From assembly GCA_021789565.1 (NCBI GenBank), contig JAJYJL010000019.1:1-20256 (forward strand): a DNA stretch of 20,256 nucleotides, given 5' to 3'. Shown piece by piece: positions 15,343 through 20,256 of this stretch. The notes under the pieces are model-generated. The model had not been told where the DNA came from and did no database searches. It was given only the letters and a program-made list of their open reading frames with translations. The position numbers and the translations under genes were made by a program. Each line of letters starts with the position of its first letter. The first letter of the stretch is position 1. Origin of the DNA: Acidobacteriota bacterium (GTDB lineage Bacteria; Acidobacteriota; Terriglobia; UBA7540).

Positions 15343-16821
15343 TTAAGATGATGAAATAACTTCGGACTCTGTCCCTTGGGGCCTGCCTGCATAAAGGCTT
15401 TCGTAAAGACTCGCATACTTCCTGGCCGATTGCGTCCACGAAAAGTCTTCCTGCATGCAGTTTTGCTGCAGTTTGAACCAGGCTTCCCTGTCGCGGAAGG
15501 TGGCAATCGCCCGCTGGAGACAGGCAAGTAAGGCGACCGGCGAATACTGACGGAATCTGAAGCCTGTTCCCCTTTCGCCGTCGAAAGGCTGAACGGTATC
15601 ATCGAGTCCGCCCGTTGCCCTGACCACCGGCACCGTACCGTACTTCATGCTGTAGATCTGGTTTAGCCCGCAGGGCTCATAGCGCGAAGGCATCAGGAAC
15701 ATATCCGCGCCCGCCTCGATCTGATGGGCCAGGGTGTTGTCATAGGCCAACTTGACCAGAAACTTCTCCGGATATTTCTCCGCCAGCGAACGGAAAAGTT
15801 CCTCGTATTCTGGCTCTCCCGTCCCCAGCGCCGTGATGTAGAGGTCTTCCCGCATCAATTCATCGGCGACTTGCGCGATCAGGTCAAATCCCTTTTGCCG
15901 GACAAACCTTGAGACGATGCCGAGGACCGGGCGGTCCAGGTCGGGATTCTGCGCGCCCAGCTTCTGAAGCAGCAACTTTTTGCAGATTTCCTTCCCTTTC
16001 ATCTCTCCCGGGTGGTAATTTGCCGGAATCAATTTGTCCGTGGCGGGATTCCAGTCTTCGTAGTCCACGCCGTTCAGAATTCCCACCAGACGGCCGCCCC
16101 GGCTTCGCAAGACGCCTTCAAGTCCGTGCCCGAATTCGTCGGTCTGAATTTCCTCGGCATATTTCTGGCTCACGGTGGAAACAAAATCTGAAAAGACGAT
16201 TCCGCCTTTCAGCAGATTGACTTTCCCGTAATATTCCAGGCCCTCGATCCTGAACAGGCTCCTATCGATCGATATCCTGGCCATAATTTCGGGAGGGAAA
16301 AGTCCCTGATACCCGATGTTATGAATGGTGAACAGCACTGAGGTATTTGTATAAAACGGGTCTTTCGCGTAAAGACTCCGCAGATAGACAGGGACGAGGG
16401 CAGATTGCCAGTCATGGCAGTGGATCACCGCCGGCGGTGTGGACGAGCGCTTCATGAATTCCAGCGCTGCCATTGAAAAGGCCGCAAAACGCTCGGCGTT
16501 GTCAGGATAATCCCTGCCGTTCGCCATGTAGAGTTGGTCGCGGTCAAAAAACTCCGGGCACTCCATCAGATAAGTCCGAACGCCGCTGGTGTCGCCGCCA
16601 ATCTGAATGGACGCAAACTTGTATTCGCCGGAGAGGGGAATCGTGACGCTTCGTGCTCCCGGAACCACGTCTCCGGGCTTTGTGATTTTGTAGCGGGGAA
16701 GAAAGACTTCAACTTCGTAGCCCAGGGATGCCAGCGCTTTGGGCAAAGCGCCCACCACGTCGGCCAGACCCCCGGTTTTCGAGTAGGGCACACTCTCAGA
16801 CGCTACAAAAACTATTTTCAT
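15343..16821 (-). CDS. glgA: Glycogen synthase GlgA (ADP-glucose type, GT5)
   Basis: 492 residues from ATG 16821. GlgA extends alpha-1,4-glucan using ADP-glucose. MKIVFVASESVPYSKTGGLADV places the ADP-glucose-binding lysine at residue 15, exactly as in E. coli, which supports this start over the ATG nine codons earlier at 16848. Further motifs: HCHDWQSALVP, TIHNIGYQG, ILNGVDYEDWNP (KTGGL and NGID regions), SRFVRQKGFDL, and the catalytic C-domain SRYEPCGLNQIYSMKYG with ATGGLDDTV. The two GT-B Rossmann domains are complete. No strong ribosome site is visible; the candidate promoter at 16863-16891 would leave a leader of roughly 34 nt. No glgB, glgC or glgP lies beside it. It heads the minus-strand gene run. 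Confidence 0.94.
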   Translation of the reverse strand: MKIVFVASESVPYSKTGGLADVVGALPKALASLGYEVEVFLPRYKITKPGDVVPGARSVTIPLSGEYKFASIQIGGDTSGVRTYLMECPEFFDRDQLYMANGRDYPDNAERFAAFSMAALEFMKRSSTPPAVIHCHDWQSALVPVYLRSLYAKDPFYTNTSVLFTIHNIGYQGLFPPEIMARISIDRSLFRIEGLEYYGKVNLLKGGIVFSDFVSTVSQKYAEEIQTDEFGHGLEGVLRSRGGRLVGILNGVDYEDWNPATDKLIPANYHPGEMKGKEICKKLLLQKLGAQNPDLDRPVLGIVSRFVRQKGFDLIAQVADELMREDLYITALGTGEPEYEELFRSLAEKYPEKFLVKLAYDNTLAHQIEAGADMFLMPSRYEPCGLNQIYSMKYGTVPVVRATGGLDDTVQPFDGERGTGFRFRQYSPVALLACLQRAIATFRDREAWFKLQQNCMQEDFSWTQSARKYASLYESLYAGRPQGTESEVISSS

Positions 16822-16862
16822 GGGGATCATCCACTGAATTTGCTGCATACACTTAATAGGCT

Positions 16863-16891
16863 AAATTAGAGGATGGAGTCAGCAAAGTCAA
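16863..16891 (-). promoter_or_regulatory. Candidate sigma70 promoter for the glgA gene run
   Basis: On the minus strand TTGACT (16891-16886, five of six -35 bases) is followed after exactly 17 bp by TAATTT (16868-16863, three of six -10 bases). Transcription would start near 16856, about 34 nt before the chosen glgA ATG; the alternative ATG at 16848 would be left with almost no leader. The -10 is imperfect. The rest of this 150-bp divergent gap to rsmA shows no convincing plus-strand promoter. Confidence 0.4.
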
Positions 16892-16971
16892 GGTTCTGGC
16901 TTCAGACCCCGCAGGAAGGAATAAGCAGATTTTGAACCTGGTCGGACCTCTGCGCTGCAGACTTTCTCTTT

Positions 16972-17781
16972 ATGGTTAAACGCCGACGGCCAAAGCTGGG
17001 ACAGCACTTTCTGTCTGACCCCCGTTATTGCTCGCGTGTGGCTGATGCTCTTGACCTGCGTCCTGAAGACCTCGTCATCGAAATTGGCCCGGGGCGCGGC
17101 GCCGTGACAGGATTACTGGCCGCGCGCGTGGGCGGCGTGGTGGCCGTCGAGCTCGATTCTGAGCTGGTGGACGAACTCCGGCAGAACTTCCGGCAATCGC
17201 CCAATGTGGAAATTATTCACGGCGACGTGCTTCTGACGAACCTTGAGGAGATTTGCCGCCGTCACCACGTGGAAAGATGCCACATTTTCGGCAATCTTCC
17301 CTACTACATTACTTCGCCGATTATTCATCATGTGCTGGGATTTGCCGGGCAGGTTCGCGCCATGGGGCTACTGGTTCAGCGCGAAGTTGCCGACCGGCTG
17401 GTCGCACAGCCCGGTTCGCGCGATTACGGCTACCTCACGGTTCTCGTCCGCCTCTTTTGTTCCCCTCGCGTAGTTCTTCAGATTCCGCCCGGGGCTTTCT
17501 CCCCGCCGCCCCAGGTCCACTCAGCCTTTGTCCGGTTTGAGATGCACACAGGCGGGCGGGCCGAGGGCCTGAAGGAGAAACAAGAGTTCCTGCAGTTCCT
17601 GAAGCAGTCCTTTTCCCACAAGCGCAAGAAGCTTCTGAACTGCCTTGCCCCCATGTATTCGCAGCAGACGCTTGAGGCGCAACTTGAACGGCTCGGATTG
17701 CCCTTGCAGGTACGCGCCGAAGAGCTTCCGCTTGAGCAATTTGTTACGCTCTTTTCGAACCTTCGTGCAGGCGCGGATTAG
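16972..17781 (+). CDS. rsmA: 16S rRNA (A1518/A1519) dimethyltransferase RsmA/KsgA
   Basis: 269 residues, the normal length. RsmA dimethylates two adjacent adenosines in helix 45 of 16S rRNA late in 30S assembly and is the target whose loss gives kasugamycin resistance. Seen: KLGQHFLSDP (8-17), SAM motif I EIGPGRGAVTGLL (37-49), acidic motif II AVELDSELVDEL, motif III IIHGDVL, the catalytic NLPYYITSPI (108-117), and the C-terminal FSPPPQVHSAFVRF plus SFSHKRKKLLNCL helices. The ATG at 16972 is directly before MVKRRRPKLGQ, the expected N-terminus, though no clear Shine-Dalgarno is present. Divergent from glgA; rnj follows on the same strand after about 90 nt. Confidence 0.95.
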   Translation: MVKRRRPKLGQHFLSDPRYCSRVADALDLRPEDLVIEIGPGRGAVTGLLAARVGGVVAVELDSELVDELRQNFRQSPNVEIIHGDVLLTNLEEICRRHHVERCHIFGNLPYYITSPIIHHVLGFAGQVRAMGLLVQREVADRLVAQPGSRDYGYLTVLVRLFCSPRVVLQIPPGAFSPPPQVHSAFVRFEMHTGGRAEGLKEKQEFLQFLKQSFSHKRKKLLNCLAPMYSQQTLEAQLERLGLPLQVRAEELPLEQFVTLFSNLRAGAD

Positions 17782-17837
17782 CGATGGGAGGGTGGGGTCC
17801 CGGCGGGCAGATGTCGGCGCTCTTTGTTTCCCGAAGC

Positions 17838-17843
17838 TATGAT
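17838..17843 (+). promoter_or_regulatory. Possible -10 element before rnj
   Basis: TATGAT, five of six -10 bases, stands in an A/T-rich patch 18 nt before the rnj ribosome site. No good -35 is found 16-18 bp upstream (CGGCGC region), so it may be weak or an activator-dependent promoter; rnj could equally be read from the rsmA transcript. Confidence 0.25.
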
Positions 17844-17860
17844 AAGATTTCGACATAAGT

Positions 17861-17867
17861 GAGGAGG
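17861..17867 (+). promoter_or_regulatory. Ribosome binding site that places the rnj start at an ATC
   Basis: GAGGAGG lies 7 nt before ATC 17875 and just after an in-frame TGA (17860-17862). The next ATG in frame is 60 nt further downstream (17935) and too far to be served by this site. The intervening ATT at 17869 is only 1 nt from the site and so unlikely. Confidence 0.65.
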
Positions 17868-17874
17868 TATTAAC

Positions 17875-19548
17875 ATCTCAAATTCTGATAACAAGTTACG
17901 AGCAATTCCCCTCGGAGGCCTGGGGGAGTTCGGCATGAACATGATGGTCTTCGAGTATGGCGACCATGCCATTGTGGTTGATTGCGGAGTGATGTTTCCG
18001 GACGCAGAACTGCCCGGCGTGGACATCATCATCCCCGACATCACTTACCTCCGGCAGATTCAGCACCGGATCAGGGCCATTCTTCTCACCCATGGCCACG
18101 AGGACCACATTGGAGCGCTGCCTTACGTGCTGGATGAGATCGATGTTCCGGTTTACGGGACTTCATTCACTCTGGCGCTGGCAAAGGCAAAGCTGGTGGA
18201 GCACGGGCTGGAAGACAGCGTTGAAATGCGCGAAATCAAGCCCTCCACGCCTTTTGATATCGGACTGTTCCATGTGGAGTTCATCCATCTGACCCACAGC
18301 ATTATTGAAGCAGGTGCGCTGGCCATCACCACGCCTGCGGGAACCATTATTCACACGGGTGACTTCAAGTTTGACCCCACGCCGATGGACGGGCGCCAGA
18401 GTGACCTGCACACCCTGGCGGATTACGGGCGAAAAGGGGTCCTGGCGCTGTTTTCAGACTCCACCAACGTCGAGCGGCCCGGCATCACACCTTCTGAACG
18501 TGCCGTTCGTGAGCGGCTTTCTGAAATTATGACAGGTGCCCAGGGGCGTGTCCTTATCACATGCTTTTCCACTTCCGTCCATCGTCTGCAAATTGTGGCA
18601 GACCTTGCCCATGAGCGCGGACGCCGGCTCTGTTTTCTGGGGCGGAGCATGCTCCAGATTTCAGAAATCGCCCAGCAAATGGGGAAACTCCGCATTCCGC
18701 CCGGTTTGTTGGTAGATCAACAGGAACTCAAGAATTTGCCGCGGTCTAAGGTGGTTCTGGTGCTCACCGGCAGCCAGGGGCAACCGATGGCTGCGCTTCC
18801 CCGGGTCGCCGTCAATCGCCACAAGTGGGCATCTGTCGAGCCAGGTGACGAGGTGGTAATTTCCGCCCGGGTGATTCCGGGAAATGAAAAGTCCATTTTC
18901 CGCATGATTGACCACCTCTATCGCCGCGGGGCCCGAATTCATTACGACGATGGCAGCCAGCCGCCTGTTCATGTTTCCGGGCATGGCAGCGCCGAGGAGG
19001 CTAATCTGATGCTGACCCTGGTTCGGCCACGCTTTTTTGTGCCCGTCCATGGCGAATATCGCCAGCTTTTCCAGCATGCGGAGGCGGCCAAGCGGCTGGG
19101 AATCCCGCCTGAAAACGTCTTTCTGCTGGAAAGCGGCGATGTACTGGAATTTAAGGGGCAGTCGGCAAAGAAAGCTAATCGCGTTCCGGTGGGCCGCATC
19201 TGCATTGATGTCGGGACGCTGGACGAAGTGGGTGATGTCATCCTGAAAGAACGGCGCCACATTTCAGAAGATGGCATCGTGATTCCTATTCTGGCCATCA
19301 ACGGGCATACCGGGAAGCTCGAAGTGCCTCCGGAAATCGTTTGGCGGGGCTTTATTCCCATGGACGAGGCGGCGGACCTGATGGAAAGCGCCCGGCAGGT
19401 GATTTTCAAGACTATCGAAGTTTCCAATACTGAGGAAATTGCCGACTGGGGTGTCATCAAGGAGAAAATTCGCACCGCTTTGCGCCGCCATTTCGATCAG
19501 GAAACCGGCAAGCGGCCCATGGTCCTGCCGGTCGTTCTGGAAGTCTGA
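17875..19548 (+). CDS. rnj: Ribonuclease J, apparently with a non-canonical ATC start
   Basis: 557 residues counted from ATC 17875 (537 from ATG 17935). RNase J is a metallo-beta-lactamase/beta-CASP nuclease with endo- and 5'-3' exonuclease activity in mRNA turnover and rRNA maturation. The family N-terminus LRAIPLGGLGEFGMN is encoded before the first ATG, between an in-frame TGA at 17860 and 17935, a span without ATG, GTG or TTG. Metal ligands: HGHEDH (His73, His75, Asp77, His78), FIHLTHSI, and HTGDFKFD. beta-CASP motifs follow: SDSTN, CFSTSVHRLQ, TGSQGQPMAAL, HVSGHGS and PVHGEYRQ. The C-terminal domain is complete. A base-call error (ATG to ATC) is the alternative to a real AUC start. It follows rsmA and precedes ftsK. 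Confidence 0.93.
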   Translation: MSNSDNKLRAIPLGGLGEFGMNMMVFEYGDHAIVVDCGVMFPDAELPGVDIIIPDITYLRQIQHRIRAILLTHGHEDHIGALPYVLDEIDVPVYGTSFTLALAKAKLVEHGLEDSVEMREIKPSTPFDIGLFHVEFIHLTHSIIEAGALAITTPAGTIIHTGDFKFDPTPMDGRQSDLHTLADYGRKGVLALFSDSTNVERPGITPSERAVRERLSEIMTGAQGRVLITCFSTSVHRLQIVADLAHERGRRLCFLGRSMLQISEIAQQMGKLRIPPGLLVDQQELKNLPRSKVVLVLTGSQGQPMAALPRVAVNRHKWASVEPGDEVVISARVIPGNEKSIFRMIDHLYRRGARIHYDDGSQPPVHVSGHGSAEEANLMLTLVRPRFFVPVHGEYRQLFQHAEAAKRLGIPPENVFLLESGDVLEFKGQSAKKANRVPVGRICIDVGTLDEVGDVILKERRHISEDGIVIPILAINGHTGKLEVPPEIVWRGFIPMDEAADLMESARQVIFKTIEVSNTEEIADWGVIKEKIRTALRRHFDQETGKRPMVLPVVLEV

Positions 19549-19619
19549 GCGCCGGGTCCAGGTCACGCGCCAGGCCCGGGCTCTATTACCGGAGGTCAAG
19601 TGGCGGGGATATTCCCTGT

Positions 19620-19647
19620 TTGCGTATGACACCGGGCGTGGTACTAT
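19620..19647 (+). promoter_or_regulatory. Weak candidate promoter in the 234-bp gap before ftsK
   Basis: TTGCGT (19620-19625) and TACTAT (19642-19647, four of six -10 bases) are 16 bp apart and would serve ftsK with a long leader of about 130 nt. The rest of 19549-19782 shows no clear terminator, RNA gene or convincing ORF. Confidence 0.3.
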
Positions 19648-19782
19648 TTTTGAACGGATGGGGATTGCGCCACCTCGTCATGTACCGTGCCTGAAGCATG
19701 GTGAAAAACATTCCCAGAGCCACGCACCTGCGGCGGAGAGGGCCACCGTGGTGAGTGAGTTTTCCCGGAGAGAATTCGGCGC

Positions 19783-20256
19783 ATGCCAACCTCCTCATCA
19801 ACTGCCAAAAAGGACCTTTCCAGGAAGTCCTCCGGCCATTCGCTGATGTCGTCGGAGCGCTTTGCCGAACTGGTAGGCTTTCTGTCGTTGATTCTGGGCC
19901 TGCTGGTTTTGTGCAGCCTGATCTCCTATTTTCCCCGCGACCCTTCTCTTGACACAAGCGGCCATGTCGCAGGAGTCGTCCACAATTGGATTGGGCTGGG
20001 CGGAGCTTTTGGCGCCGATCTTCTTCAGCAATTGCTGGGTTGGCCGGCTTATGTGATCCCTGTATCCCTTTTTGTTGTCGGCTTCAGACTGATTCGGACA
20101 AGGCCCCTGGAGTATCCCTGGTCCAAATTGTTTGGGCTGGTACTGTTGATTTTGTCCCTGGGCGCCTTGCTGCACCTGTTTCCGTATACTCCACAGATCC
20201 AGGGCGTGATTCACGGAAGCGGCCTGGTGGGATATCTGGTAGCCATTGGTTTGGTC
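19783..20256 (+). CDS. ftsK: DNA translocase FtsK, N-terminal membrane domain (partial)
   Basis: 158 visible residues, open at the window end. FtsK is anchored at the division septum by an N-terminal four-helix domain and pumps DNA toward dif with a C-terminal motor, which lies outside the window. A basic, Ser/Lys-rich start (1-27) is followed by TM1 (about 30-49), the periplasmic SYFPRDPSLDTSG segment and NWIGLGGAFGADLLQQLLG (the NxxGxxGAxxAD pattern of FtsK_4TM), TM2 (about 87-104), TM3 (about 115-133) and the beginning of TM4 (from about 146). ATG 19783 has GGAGAG about 10 nt upstream. The visible part could in principle belong to an SpoIIIE-type paralogue; both share this domain. Confidence 0.88.
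   Translation, partial: MPTSSSTAKKDLSRKSSGHSLMSSERFAELVGFLSLILGLLVLCSLISYFPRDPSLDTSGHVAGVVHNWIGLGGAFGADLLQQLLGWPAYVIPVSLFVVGFRLIRTRPLEYPWSKLFGLVLLILSLGALLHLFPYTPQIQGVIHGSGLVGYLVAIGLV

Noticed and set aside
15314..15439. Longer thioredoxin start 42 codons upstream
   Set aside because: The extension is within the end of glgA, lacks a ribosome site and is not thioredoxin-like; ATG 15313 has GGAGG.
19625..19693. 22-codon ORF (MTPGVVLFLNG...) before ftsK
   Set aside because: No ribosome site, overlaps the candidate promoter and ends well before ftsK.
1..20256. Search by eye for CRISPR arrays, insertion sequences, tRNA/rRNA genes, prophage or defence genes
   Set aside because: No spaced direct repeats, transposase motifs, tRNA-like TTCGA arms with acceptor pairs, or defence-gene motifs were seen; the window is chromosomal core and metabolic genes.

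Overview
The window (about 58-60% G+C by eye) is bacterial chromosome with dense, ordinary gene spacing and no mobile elements. The mix of genes fits a Gram-negative, probably soil-type Acidobacteriota, but this is inference from protein style, not from a marker gene. The mix comprises a BcsC-like TPR/beta-barrel protein with an aromatic C-terminus, a receiver domain joined to a DUF4388/PATAN-like domain, RNase J next to FtsK, and SDR/LarA/UxaE-type sugar-acid genes.

Layout. (1) 1-5164, plus strand: the tail of a large protein of unknown function, then a membrane-anchored CX5R phosphatase-like protein with TPRs, then a 1169-residue TPR protein ending in an outer-membrane beta-barrel. This looks like an envelope or exopolysaccharide export module. 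(2) 5198-10291: a sugar-acid region. A minus-strand SDR faces away from a plus-strand pair (a D-mannonate oxidoreductase-type SDR and a LarA-type nickel-pincer racemase/epimerase homologue). These converge on a minus-strand UxaE-like tagaturonate/fructuronate epimerase. Together they suggest hexuronate/aldonate interconversion around mannonate. (3) 10379-16821, minus strand: a long run read as glgA - trxA - (23-codon leader ORF) - purA - moeA - moaC - response regulator - mog. Three molybdenum-cofactor genes are interrupted by a REC-PATAN regulator. A plausible sigma70 promoter lies before glgA. (4) 16972-20256, plus strand: rsmA (ksgA), rnj (RNase J) and the beginning of ftsK, which runs off the end.

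Most notable points: RNase J has no ATG, GTG or TTG in the position required by its conserved N-terminus and appears to start at an ATC placed 7 nt after a strong Shine-Dalgarno. purA is preceded by a 23-codon ORF with a strong ribosome site, partly paired in a hairpin, whose stop overlaps the purA start as ATGA. The LarA homologue keeps all the expected cofactor residues and sits beside a mannonate-type oxidoreductase, which suggests a C2-epimerase of an aldonate such as gluconate/mannonate rather than a lactate racemase. The phosphatase-like protein has the CX5R loop but lacks the usual Ser/Thr after the arginine.
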